Shown piece after piece: positions 35,269 through 43,395 of a stretch of DNA of 64,000 nucleotides; the stretch's first letter is position 1; each line of letters opens with the position of its first letter. A program made the translations under genes and the position numbers. The notes beneath the pieces are model-generated. The model searched no databases and had not been told where the DNA came from. It was given only the letters and a program-made list of their open reading frames with translations. Source of the DNA: Poritiphilus flavus (lineage in GTDB: Bacteria; Bacteroidota; Bacteroidia; Flavobacteriales; Flavobacteriaceae); the NCBI RefSeq assembly GCF_009901585.1, contig NZ_WXYO01000001.1, positions 620,001 to 684,000 of the forward strand, in the 5' to 3' direction.

Positions 35269-36573
35269 ATGAACGGACGTACCAAAACAACCTGGGTAAC
35301 CGCCTTCGCCTTATTTTCACTTTTCTTTGGGGCAGGTAATTTGATCTTACCACCGCAATTGGGTTTTAAATCCGGTGAACTTTGGTGGATGGTCGCCGGT
35401 GGGTTTTGCCTTTCCGCCGTGCTCATCCCCATTCTCGGAATTCTCGCGCATTCCAGGCTTCAGGGCACCATGTATAATTTCGCGGAGAAGGTTTCCCCGG
35501 TATTCAGTGTGATATACTGCTTTATCGTTTATGCCATATCCATATCCCTGCCGTCACCAAGAACAGCCTCCGTGACCCACGAAATGGCAGTGCAACCTTT
35601 TTTTGAACTCCCCTACATATTCACAAGTGTGCTTTATTTTGTGATGGTGTTCATTTTTGTGATGAACCGGTCAAAGATCCTGGATATCATCGGAAAGTTC
35701 CTTACCCCGGCCATATTGCTGGTGCTCTTACTCCTTATTGGGATCACCCTTTTTTCATCCGATTATATTTTTGGGGATACTGTATTTGAAAGTCCATTTT
35801 CTCATGGTATACTGGAGGGCTATCAAACATTCGACGCCATAGGTGCCGTAGTGGTCGGTGGGGTGATCATAGTTTCCATCAACCTGAGAAAAGAGCCCGG
35901 AAATTACGAGGCCAAGAAAAGGCTGATCGCCAGGGCCGGATGGCTGGCAGGACTGGGATTGTTCTTAGTGTATGGCGGTCTGATCCTGACCGGAGCCCTG
36001 CTGCATCAGGAGTTCGATGAGGATATCAGCAGAACAGCCCTGCTTAGCGGGATCAGTGAAGTACAATTGGGAAATACGGCAAACCTCTTTTTGAGTATTC
36101 TGGTGGCACTGGCCTGTTTTACCACTGCTGTTGGGATCGTAACAGGAACAGCCGACTTCATCAAATATCGTTTCGCCAATTCCCGAACCGCATATACCGT
36201 TACCGCAGTAATTGGCTGTGTACTCGGAATTCTAATGGGGCAGTTCAATGTGGGTTATATCATTGCCGTGGCCTTACCGGCCCTCATGTTTATATACCCT
36301 ATTACCATTGTCCTAATACTACTGAATGTACTTCCGGCCAGGTGGGGTACTCCCATGGTCTTTAAGGTGGTGGTGGCAACTACAGTGCTGTTCAGTATTC
36401 CTGATTTTCTCGGAAGTATTGGTCTTGGATCCCAGATGGGGCAGTTGAAATTCTGGATCCCCTTAAGTGAGTTTAGCATGGGATGGGTCCTTCCGGCTGC
36501 GGTGGCCTTTGTACTGGTGAATCTTCCTGGTATTCTGAACTGGGGCCCCAGGGATTCCGAAGACCTTAGTTAG
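35269..36573 (+). CDS. brnQ: Branched-chain amino acid transporter, LIVCS family
   Basis: 434 residues with about 12 hydrophobic membrane segments. The LIVCS signature is near the N-terminus (TAFALFSLFFGAGNLILPPQLGFKSG), and a second conserved stretch is PSPRTASVTHEMAVQPFF. It imports Leu/Ile/Val coupled to Na+ or H+. ATG at 35269 is chosen because the preceding 15 codons are not membrane-like. Confidence 0.93.
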   Translation: MNGRTKTTWVTAFALFSLFFGAGNLILPPQLGFKSGELWWMVAGGFCLSAVLIPILGILAHSRLQGTMYNFAEKVSPVFSVIYCFIVYAISISLPSPRTASVTHEMAVQPFFELPYIFTSVLYFVMVFIFVMNRSKILDIIGKFLTPAILLVLLLLIGITLFSSDYIFGDTVFESPFSHGILEGYQTFDAIGAVVVGGVIIVSINLRKEPGNYEAKKRLIARAGWLAGLGLFLVYGGLILTGALLHQEFDEDISRTALLSGISEVQLGNTANLFLSILVALACFTTAVGIVTGTADFIKYRFANSRTAYTVTAVIGCVLGILMGQFNVGYIIAVALPALMFIYPITIVLILLNVLPARWGTPMVFKVVVATTVLFSIPDFLGSIGLGSQMGQLKFWIPLSEFSMGWVLPAAVAFVLVNLPGILNWGPRDSEDLS

Positions 36574-36622
36574 TCTTTGTAGCCGTAACTCTTGTATTTG
36601 TAAATTTATTTGTAAGAGAACA

Positions 36623-36908
36623 ATGAATAAGTTAGTAATTGTTGGTAATGGCTTCGATTTAGCACATGGACTGGCTACTTCATATGGACATTTTATTAAT
36701 GACTATTTGGAGAAATCTTAAACGTAATTACAAAGATCAGCAGATTCAAGAAAACGTTCTTGTTAATGAGGCCTAATATAAAATAGTTGAGGGTGATTTT
36801 ACAAATTACAAAAGCTTTCAGAAAGGATTAAGGGCCTATGCAAATCGTTGCCTCAGGATATTAGATTTCCTGAAAAAGAACAATAAATCATTCATAAATT
36901 TCAAATGA
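36623..36908 (+). pseudogene. Broken AbiH-type abortive-infection gene
   Basis: From ATG 36623 the frame reads MNKLVIVGNGFDLAHGLATS, then YGHFINDYLEKS and a stop at 36719-36721. The (I/V)(I/V)GNGFDLAHGL-T-Y start is the hallmark of AbiH phage-defence proteins, which are normally hundreds of residues long. Homology-like sequence goes on in the +1 frame (RNYKDQQIQENVLVNEA at 36723-36773), meets another stop (36774-36776), and continues to a stop at 36906-36908. The rest of the gene is gone; its end meets a heptamer repeat and the tail of pepP. Confidence 0.75.
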
Positions 36909-36910
36909 AA

Positions 36911-36934
36911 GACTGGCTACTGCTCACTGTTCAC
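36911..36934 (-). repeat. Heptamer tract in reverse orientation
   Basis: On the minus strand: AACAGTG-AGCAGTA-GCCAGTC, the same CAGTRRN family as at 21968-22016. It overlaps the last codons and stop of pepP. Confidence 0.7.
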
Positions 36935-38242
36935 AGCATACTTACTTTCAGCCTCCGCCATGAGTTCTTCGATCTCCTCTGCTTTAATAGGGATGTCCTT
37001 CATCAAATTCAAGGGTGGTCCCGATTCCTGGATAACCACATCGTCCTCCAATCTGATTCCCATTTCTTCGGCCGGGATATATATGCCAGGTTCAACGGTA
37101 AAGACCATATTGGCGACCATCGGGGTTTTCAAAGCGCCGTAGTCATGCGTATCTAATCCCAGATGATGGCTGGTACCATGCATAAAGTATTTTTTATAAG
37201 CCGGCCAGTCCTTATTTTCATTTTGTATGTCCGACTTGTCCAACAACCCCAATCCCAATAGCTCGGACGTCATGATCTTCCCGACTTCCTTGTGGTATTC
37301 CGCCCAGAGGTTTCCGGGCACCAACATATTGGTTGCCTCATTTTTCACCCGGAGTACCGCTTCATATACTTCTTTTTGGCGTTCTGTGAATCGTCCGCTA
37401 ACCGGGATAGTCCGTGTCATGTCGCTGGAATAGTTGGCGTATTCGGCACCGACGTCCATCAACAGCAGTTCACCGGCCTTGCACTGATTGTTATTCTCCA
37501 CATAATGCAACACATTGGCATTAACTCCGGACGCGATAATGGGCTGATATGCAAATCCACGTGATCGGTTACGGACGAATTCATGCAGGTATTCCGCCTC
37601 TAATTCATACTCCCAAACACCAGGTTTAGTGGCCGTTAATATCCTGCGAAACCCCTTTTCAGTGATCTTGCAGGCCTTTTGTAAAAGCACTATTTCTTCC
37701 GGCTCTTTTACCCCGCGGATCTGTTGTAAGATAGGGTTGCTTTTGGCCCATTGGTGTGCCGGAAAATCTGACTTGCACTTTAGTATAAAACGGTCTTCAC
37801 GGGTCTGGGTCTGCACGGCTTGCCTGTAGTGCTCATTCGTATTGAAATAAATAAGCTCCGACTCTGTCATCAGGTCAAAAAAGACCTTGTCAAAATCAGA
37901 AAGCCATAAGATGGTTTCAATACCAGAAACCTCCGTAGCCTGGGCTTTTGTGAGTTTTGCACCTTCCCAAACAGCGATGTGCTCATTAGTTTCCCTTAAA
38001 AAAAGTACCTCTCGGTATTTTTTATCCATAGCATCCGGGAATAACAGCAAAATGCTTTCTTCCTGATCTACGCCTGAAAGGTAGAAGATATCCCTGTGTT
38101 GCTGAAAGGGAAGCGTACTGTCCGCGCTAATAGGGTATATGTCATTGGAGTTAAAAACGGCAATGCTTTTAGGTTTCATTTGCCCTGCAAACTTCTTTCG
38201 GTTCTTTACAAATAATGCGTTGCTGATCGGATCGTATTTCAT
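36917..38242 (-). CDS. pepP: Xaa-Pro aminopeptidase (peptidase family M24)
   Basis: 441 residues. N-terminal AMP_N domain (NALFVKNRKKFAGQM, STLPFQQHRDIFYLSGVDQEES) and a C-terminal pita-bread metallopeptidase domain with metal ligands in LLMDVGAEYANYSSDMTRTIP, HGTSHHLGLDTHD and VFTVEPGIYIP, then MGIRLEDDVVI. It removes N-terminal residues ahead of proline. The last residues (YAVNSEQ) and the stop come from a heptamer repeat, so the original C-terminus has probably been replaced. Confidence 0.95.
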   Translation of the reverse strand: MKYDPISNALFVKNRKKFAGQMKPKSIAVFNSNDIYPISADSTLPFQQHRDIFYLSGVDQEESILLLFPDAMDKKYREVLFLRETNEHIAVWEGAKLTKAQATEVSGIETILWLSDFDKVFFDLMTESELIYFNTNEHYRQAVQTQTREDRFILKCKSDFPAHQWAKSNPILQQIRGVKEPEEIVLLQKACKITEKGFRRILTATKPGVWEYELEAEYLHEFVRNRSRGFAYQPIIASGVNANVLHYVENNNQCKAGELLLMDVGAEYANYSSDMTRTIPVSGRFTERQKEVYEAVLRVKNEATNMLVPGNLWAEYHKEVGKIMTSELLGLGLLDKSDIQNENKDWPAYKKYFMHGTSHHLGLDTHDYGALKTPMVANMVFTVEPGIYIPAEEMGIRLEDDVVIQESGPPLNLMKDIPIKAEEIEELMAEAESKYAVNSEQ

Positions 38243-38259
38243 CGGAATCGTGCTTTGTT

Positions 38260-38289
38260 CAAAAATAAGGATTCTGGGTATAGCACAAA
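38260..38289 (-). promoter_or_regulatory. Promoter of pepP
   Basis: On the minus strand TTTG (38286-38289), an 18-base spacer and TATTTTTG (38260-38267). Transcription would begin about 10 nt before the ATG. The -33 element lies in the T-run of the upstream gene's terminator. Confidence 0.55.
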
Positions 38290-38315
38290 AAAAAGGAGGC
38301 CCGATTTGAGCCTCC
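38287..38315 (-). terminator. Intrinsic terminator of the small glycine-rich gene
   Basis: Minus strand: GGAGGC / GCCTCC stem around a 9-base loop followed by eight Ts. Confidence 0.8.
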
Positions 38316-38342
38316 CTTCCGGTTGAGGTTGGTTATAATTCC

Positions 38343-38645
38343 TTATTTTGAAATTGCTTTTTTTAGTATTCCTATGATGGCCATTAGTACACCTCCGCCA
38401 ACGCCACCACCGGCAATACTGCCGATTATTGAGGAAAGGTCCATACTACTTACGGCACCGGCCATCTCAGCTCCGCCTCCCATCCCAAGCACATCTAACA
38501 ACCATCCACCAATACCACCGCCAAGAATTCCAACTATGGAGTTCCCGATCGTTCCCAGAGACATGTTCTTCAAAAGTTTTCCAGCTATGTTGCCCCCAAA
38601 TGCCCCACTAACCAATTGAATAATCAATGGCAAATACGCTTCCAT
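38343..38645 (-). CDS. Small glycine-rich membrane-associated protein
   Basis: 100 residues, extremely rich in Gly, Ile and Ala with regular glycine spacing (SGAFGGNIAGKLL, SIVGILGGGIGGWLLDVLGMGGG, IIGSIAGGGVGGGVLMAII), as in glycine-zipper membrane-inserting proteins. No charged catalytic site. It has its own terminator, so it is a real monocistronic unit. Function unknown. Confidence 0.75.
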   Translation of the reverse strand: MEAYLPLIIQLVSGAFGGNIAGKLLKNMSLGTIGNSIVGILGGGIGGWLLDVLGMGGGAEMAGAVSSMDLSSIIGSIAGGGVGGGVLMAIIGILKKAISK

Positions 38646-38702
38646 TTTATCAGTTTAGTTGTTTTGATGGTTTCAAATTAAGAAAAATTAAAATTATCTG
38701 GA

Positions 38703-38710
38703 TATTTTTG
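38703..38710 (+). promoter_or_regulatory. -7 box upstream of the BNR-repeat gene
   Basis: TATTTTTG matches TAnnTTTG exactly, 69 bases before the ATG at 38780. No -33 TTTG was found at 19-21 bases. Confidence 0.35.
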
Positions 38711-38779
38711 TCGATTTTTTAATTTTTCACAAGTCTTGGCAAATGCCTAAATTCACGTTTCGCAAAACCCTCCTAAATA

Positions 38780-41632
38780 ATGAGATATTTTTTCCTCCTC
38801 TGTTCTGTTTTCCTTGTTTTCAATCTCTCTGCACAGCCGGCTGCCACCCAGGCAGGGCATATTGAAGAGGGCTTGAAACAGAAGCGACAAATGGCGACTA
38901 ATTCCCTGCTGCGTCATATTCCCTTTAAAAACATCGGCCCGTCTGTAATGAGCGGTAGGGTGGTGGATCTGGACGTAAACCCGGAAAACCCTGTGGAATA
39001 CTATGTAGGCTATGCCTCAGGAGGTCTGTGGTACACCAACAACAACGGAACCTCTTTTAGCCCGGTTCTGGATTCCTCCCAGACCCAGAATGTGGGAGAT
39101 ATCGCAGTGGATTGGAAGCAGGGAGTCATCTGGTTGGGGACAGGTGAGAATAACTCTTCCCGTTCCTCATATTCAGGGATTGGCATCCTGAGATCCGCGG
39201 ATGGCGGAAAGAGCTGGGAAAATATGGGCCTGCCGGATTCGCATCATATCGGCCGCATACTGATCAACCCTCAAAACAGCGAAGAAGTAGTGGTCGGGGT
39301 AACCGGACACCTGTACTCCCCAAATGAGGATAGGGGCATTTACAGGACTACGGACGGAGGCAAAACCTGGTCCAAAACCTTATACATCAGTAAAGTTGCA
39401 GGTATTATTGACCTGGCCTGTGCCCCGGAGGATTTCAATATTATGTTTGCCGCTGCCTGGGAAAAAGACCGTAAAGCCTGGAACTTCAGGGGAAGCGGAA
39501 GCGGTTCCGGAATCTATAAAAGTACGGATGCCGGAAAGACCTGGAAAAAACTCTCAACCGCAGAAAGCGGTTTCCCTACTGGTGAGGGAGTTGGAAGGAT
39601 AGGGCTGGCCGTTTTCGATGCAAATACGCTCTACGCGGTTCACGATAACCAATTCAGAAGAGACAAGCCTAAAAGCCCGGATAAGTCTTCAGACAAACTG
39701 AAAAAGGAAGATTTCAAAAACATGAGCGGCTCGGCTTTTTTGGAACTGGAAGACCAAAAACTGGACGATTTCCTGAAGAACAATAATTTCCACGAAAAGT
39801 ACAAGGCTTCCAACGTAAAATCCATGGTAAGAAGCGGTACTGTGCAGCCTGTGGATCTGGCAAAATACCTGGAAGATGCAAATTCACTGCTGTTCGATAC
39901 TCCTGTTATTGGGGCGGAAGTGTACCGCAGTGAGGACGGGGGTAGCAGTTGGACAAAAATGAACGAAAACTATATCGATGATCTGTATTACAGCTATGGT
40001 TACTATTTCGGTGAGATCAGGGTAAACCCAGGCAATAAAGAGAAGATATATCTGGGCGGGGTCCCGCTGATAACTTCAGACGATGGAGGAAAGACTTATC
40101 GCTCCATCAGCAAGGAAAATGTGCATTCAGATCATCAGGCGCTTTGGGTGAATCCAAATCGGCCAGGGCACCTGATCAATGGAAATGACGGCGGACTCAA
40201 TATGACCTATGACGATGGTAAGAACTGGACCAAGCACAATTCCGCTTCAGTGGGCCAATTCTACGCCATTAACGCGGATAATCAGCAACCCTATCATGTT
40301 TATGGGGGATTGCAGGACAATGGGGTCTGGATGGGTCCTCATACTGCTAAAGAAGACAGCAAATGGCATCAGACCGGCCACAATCCCTGGAAATCCATAC
40401 TTGGGGGAGACGGTATGCAGGTACAGATAGATTCCCGTGATCCGAATACCGTCTATACCGGCTTTCAGTTCGGGAACTACTACCGCCTGGATCTCGAAAA
40501 AGAAAAACGCCAGCCTATCCAACCCAAACACGAGCTGGGTGAGGCTCCATTCCGATTTAACTGGCAATCTCCTATCCTGTTATCCCCTCATAACCAGGAT
40601 ATCCTTTATATGGGAAGTAACAAACTGCACCGTTCCATGAATCAGGGTGATTCCTGGGAAACGATCTCAAAAGACCTGACCCTGGGCGGAAAAAAAGGCA
40701 ATGTGGCCTTTGGTACCCTTACGAGCATTTCAGAGTCCCCGCATCAGTTCGGCCTGCTCTATACGGGAAGTGATGATGGATTAATACACCTCTCCAGGGA
40801 CGCGGGAGGCAGTTGGCAGAACATATCTTCCGGACTTCCCAAAGACCTCTGGGTAAGCCGGGTTGCCGCCTCCAAACACCAAAAAGAACGGGTCTATGTC
40901 AGCCTCAATGGGTATAGATGGGACGATTTTACACCTTATATATTCAAAAGTGAGGACTACGGAAAAAACTGGGTTTCCATCTCCGCGAATATTCCGGTGT
41001 CTGCTGTAAATGTGATTTTGGAAGATCCGCAAAACGAGCACCTGCTCTTTGCCGGAACGGACAACGGTCTTTATGCTTCCTTTGATCAGGGATTGTCCTG
41101 GGAGCTCTTCCAAAACGGTATCCCCAATGTGGCTGTCCACGATCTTGTAATTCAGCCTGAAGCCAGGCATTTGTTGGTGGGCACTCATGGCCGTAGTATC
41201 TACAAAGCGGATATCAGTGCCTTGCAAGAGCTCACACCCGAAGTACTTGACAAGGGATTACATCTTTTTACATTTAAGGACATCAAACATTCCGAAAGCT
41301 GGGGTAACCCTTCCAGCCCCTGGAGCAAAGCGGAAACCCCCGGCCTGGACATGGTATTCTATTCAAAAAGTCCCGGAGAATACGCCATTAACATCAAAAC
41401 CCCTGATGGGATTACCGTTAGCAATACCGAGGTGCCCGCAGACCGCGGATTGAATATCGTTTCTTATGACGTGGCGTTTTCCAAAAAGGGCAAAACAGCC
41501 TATCAAAAGAAATACAAGAGGGAACTAAAGATCGCCAAAGACGGGAAAACCTATTTGCCACCAGGGACTTACAGTATAGATCTGGAAGGCGGAGGAAGCA
41601 AGGATCAGAGGGAGTTTCTAATTAAGGAGTAG
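38780..41632 (+). CDS. Secreted BNR/sortilin-like beta-propeller protein
   Basis: 950 residues with a signal peptide (MRYFFLLCSVFLVFNLSAQ). At least nine BNR-type Asp-box repeats are seen (SADGGKSW, TTDGGKTW, STDAGKTW, SEDGGSSW, YDDGKNW, MNQGDSW, SRDAGGSW, SEDYGKNW, SFDQGLSW), giving two propellers as in VPS10/sortilin-type and xyloglucanase-like proteins. A charged helical insert lies at about 290-370 (KPKSPDKSSDKLKKED). A small C-terminal domain follows, with no sorting-domain signature. Catalytic activity cannot be claimed. Confidence 0.88.
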   Translation: MRYFFLLCSVFLVFNLSAQPAATQAGHIEEGLKQKRQMATNSLLRHIPFKNIGPSVMSGRVVDLDVNPENPVEYYVGYASGGLWYTNNNGTSFSPVLDSSQTQNVGDIAVDWKQGVIWLGTGENNSSRSSYSGIGILRSADGGKSWENMGLPDSHHIGRILINPQNSEEVVVGVTGHLYSPNEDRGIYRTTDGGKTWSKTLYISKVAGIIDLACAPEDFNIMFAAAWEKDRKAWNFRGSGSGSGIYKSTDAGKTWKKLSTAESGFPTGEGVGRIGLAVFDANTLYAVHDNQFRRDKPKSPDKSSDKLKKEDFKNMSGSAFLELEDQKLDDFLKNNNFHEKYKASNVKSMVRSGTVQPVDLAKYLEDANSLLFDTPVIGAEVYRSEDGGSSWTKMNENYIDDLYYSYGYYFGEIRVNPGNKEKIYLGGVPLITSDDGGKTYRSISKENVHSDHQALWVNPNRPGHLINGNDGGLNMTYDDGKNWTKHNSASVGQFYAINADNQQPYHVYGGLQDNGVWMGPHTAKEDSKWHQTGHNPWKSILGGDGMQVQIDSRDPNTVYTGFQFGNYYRLDLEKEKRQPIQPKHELGEAPFRFNWQSPILLSPHNQDILYMGSNKLHRSMNQGDSWETISKDLTLGGKKGNVAFGTLTSISESPHQFGLLYTGSDDGLIHLSRDAGGSWQNISSGLPKDLWVSRVAASKHQKERVYVSLNGYRWDDFTPYIFKSEDYGKNWVSISANIPVSAVNVILEDPQNEHLLFAGTDNGLYASFDQGLSWELFQNGIPNVAVHDLVIQPEARHLLVGTHGRSIYKADISALQELTPEVLDKGLHLFTFKDIKHSESWGNPSSPWSKAETPGLDMVFYSKSPGEYAINIKTPDGITVSNTEVPADRGLNIVSYDVAFSKKGKTAYQKKYKRELKIAKDGKTYLPPGTYSIDLEGGGSKDQREFLIKE

Positions 41633-41657
41633 CATTTCAACCAAAAGCAACCTAAGA

Positions 41658-42836
41658 ATGACCACAACAAGAGCCAAAAGGATCAAGTCCATAGATATGC
41701 TTAGGGGCCTGGTCATGGTAATTATGGCACTGGATCATGTAAGAGACTATTTCCATTACGACGCTTTCTTTTATGACCCTTCGGACCTCAGCCAGACCTC
41801 TGTCGGGATCTTCTGGACCCGGTTTATTACCCACTTTTGCGCGCCTGTTTTCGTTTTTCTGGCAGGGACCTCAGCCTTTTTCGTCGGGCAAAGGCGCAGT
41901 AAGAAAGAACTGTTCGTATGGCTTTTGAAAAGGGGTATATGGCTTGTTATTGCGGAAGTGACCATTATCAAGTTCGCCTGGATGTTCAAACTGGACTTCA
42001 GTACGGTGGTTTTACAGGTGATCTGGGTATTGGGGATCGCTATGATATTTCTGGCCGGTTTTATCCACCTTCCCAAAAAACTGAACATCTCCCTGGCCTT
42101 ACTCTTTGTAGTAGGGCACAATCTATTTGATTCCTATAGCCCAAGCGGCGCGGTTTCTTCCGGGATCTGGACCTTTTTGCACGTTTTCAATGTGGTTCCC
42201 ATGGGGAATATCACCATTTTATCAGGCTACCCCATGATCCCGTGGATATTTGTAATGCTGCTCGGTTATCACTTTGGTGAGTTTTACAGGCCATCCTATG
42301 CGCCGGAGAAAAGAAAGAAGTCCTTGATCTGGCTTGGCCTTGGGATGTTAGTGGCCTTCGTACTTATCCGGGCAACCAACCTCTATGGGGATGCCATAAA
42401 ATGGGAGGTTCAGGACACCGCAAGCTTTACGGTACTTTCTTTTTTTAACCTTACCAAATATCCACCTTCCTTGCTTTTCCTGTTGGTAACCCTGGGATTG
42501 CCAATGATCTTTCTTGCATTTGCCGAAAACTGGCGTGGAAAACTTACAGAATGGCTTGTGGTGATCGGAAGGGTGCCGATGTTCTTTTACATTATACATA
42601 TATATGTTATTCATTTCTTTGCACTGCTGGCGGCCATGGCTACCGGCTTCCAGGCTTCCGATATGGTTATTGACCTGTGGATCAACTTCCAGCCCGAATT
42701 GCAAGGCTATGGTTTTAGTCTTTGGGTGGTATACCTTATCTGGGTTGTTTTGATCCTTGCCCTGTTTCCGATCTGTAAATGGTACGATAGCTACAAGACC
42801 CGGAACAGGCAATATTGGTGGTTGAGTTATCTCTAA
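41658..42836 (+). CDS. DUF1624 membrane protein, heparan-alpha-glucosaminide acetyltransferase-like
   Basis: 392 residues with about ten membrane segments. The N-terminus RIKSIDMLRGLVMVIMALDHVRDYF carries the DUF1624 motif with the conserved His that relatives use for transmembrane acetyl transfer. RFITHFCAPVFVFLAGTSAFF and GRVPMFFYIIHIYVIHFF are also typical. The natural acceptor is unknown. It begins 25 bases after the BNR protein gene and is probably co-transcribed. Confidence 0.88.
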   Translation: MTTTRAKRIKSIDMLRGLVMVIMALDHVRDYFHYDAFFYDPSDLSQTSVGIFWTRFITHFCAPVFVFLAGTSAFFVGQRRSKKELFVWLLKRGIWLVIAEVTIIKFAWMFKLDFSTVVLQVIWVLGIAMIFLAGFIHLPKKLNISLALLFVVGHNLFDSYSPSGAVSSGIWTFLHVFNVVPMGNITILSGYPMIPWIFVMLLGYHFGEFYRPSYAPEKRKKSLIWLGLGMLVAFVLIRATNLYGDAIKWEVQDTASFTVLSFFNLTKYPPSLLFLLVTLGLPMIFLAFAENWRGKLTEWLVVIGRVPMFFYIIHIYVIHFFALLAAMATGFQASDMVIDLWINFQPELQGYGFSLWVVYLIWVVLILALFPICKWYDSYKTRNRQYWWLSYL

Positions 42837-43395
42837 ATTTTTATTGGGAAGGAAACGAAATAAAAAAGGAGTTTGGGACCGGTTTTTACCGTCTCTTTTT
42901 CGAGAAATATTTTGCGAGTTTACCTTAGTTCAAAAATGGATATGTTAATACCCATTTGCTTTTTTCACCATTCCTTACTTTTGAGAATATCCAGGGAATG
43001 TAGGCACACTAATCTGGAAGGTATTCGGGGATGGAGGGCGAAGGGCTAAAAACAAGGCAGTAGAAACCTTGATTGTCCTGGGCTAATTTGAAGAGAATAT
43101 TTCCTTGGACGAAATTTGGGTAACGATTGATTGATTAGTGAACGGAGCGAACACCGCTTTTTTGGCACTTAATGAAAAGTGCTCCCGGCGCCGCAGTTCA
43201 ATACCAGGCGGGCGGGAACTTGGCATCAGGGATTGCGCGGAAATCCATTGAAAAGGGGTGCTTAGCGATTTGCCGAGGAAGCGACTTTGGAAGCTCCCAC
43301 AGGGGCTTAAAGCGGCTTAGGACGACTTAAAATGATTGGAGCAAAAGCCCGCGGATGCCCTTAACACTTCTTCGTTATGTCAGAAATTTAGTAGC
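42837..43395. other. 559-bp interval without a recognisable gene
   Basis: Holds a terminator (42875-42900). One broken frame is readable (VGTLIWKVFGDGGRRAKNK... with a stop after IVLG, continuing FEENISLDEIWVTID, about 43000-43130), possibly a decayed gene, with no family recognised. A short hairpin GCACTT-AATGA-AAGTGC-like lies near 43165-43183. The rest is GC-skewed unordered sequence. Confidence 0.55.
42875..42900 (+). terminator. Intrinsic terminator after the DUF1624 gene
   Basis: Stem GGGAC(C)GGT / ACCGTCTC with one bulge and wobble pairs, then five Ts. Confidence 0.6.

Noticed and set aside
42950-43395. A decayed transposase or gene in the interval before the TPR kinase
   Set aside because: A broken frame is readable but I recognise no transposase motif or terminal inverted repeat, so it is only noted as unassigned sequence.
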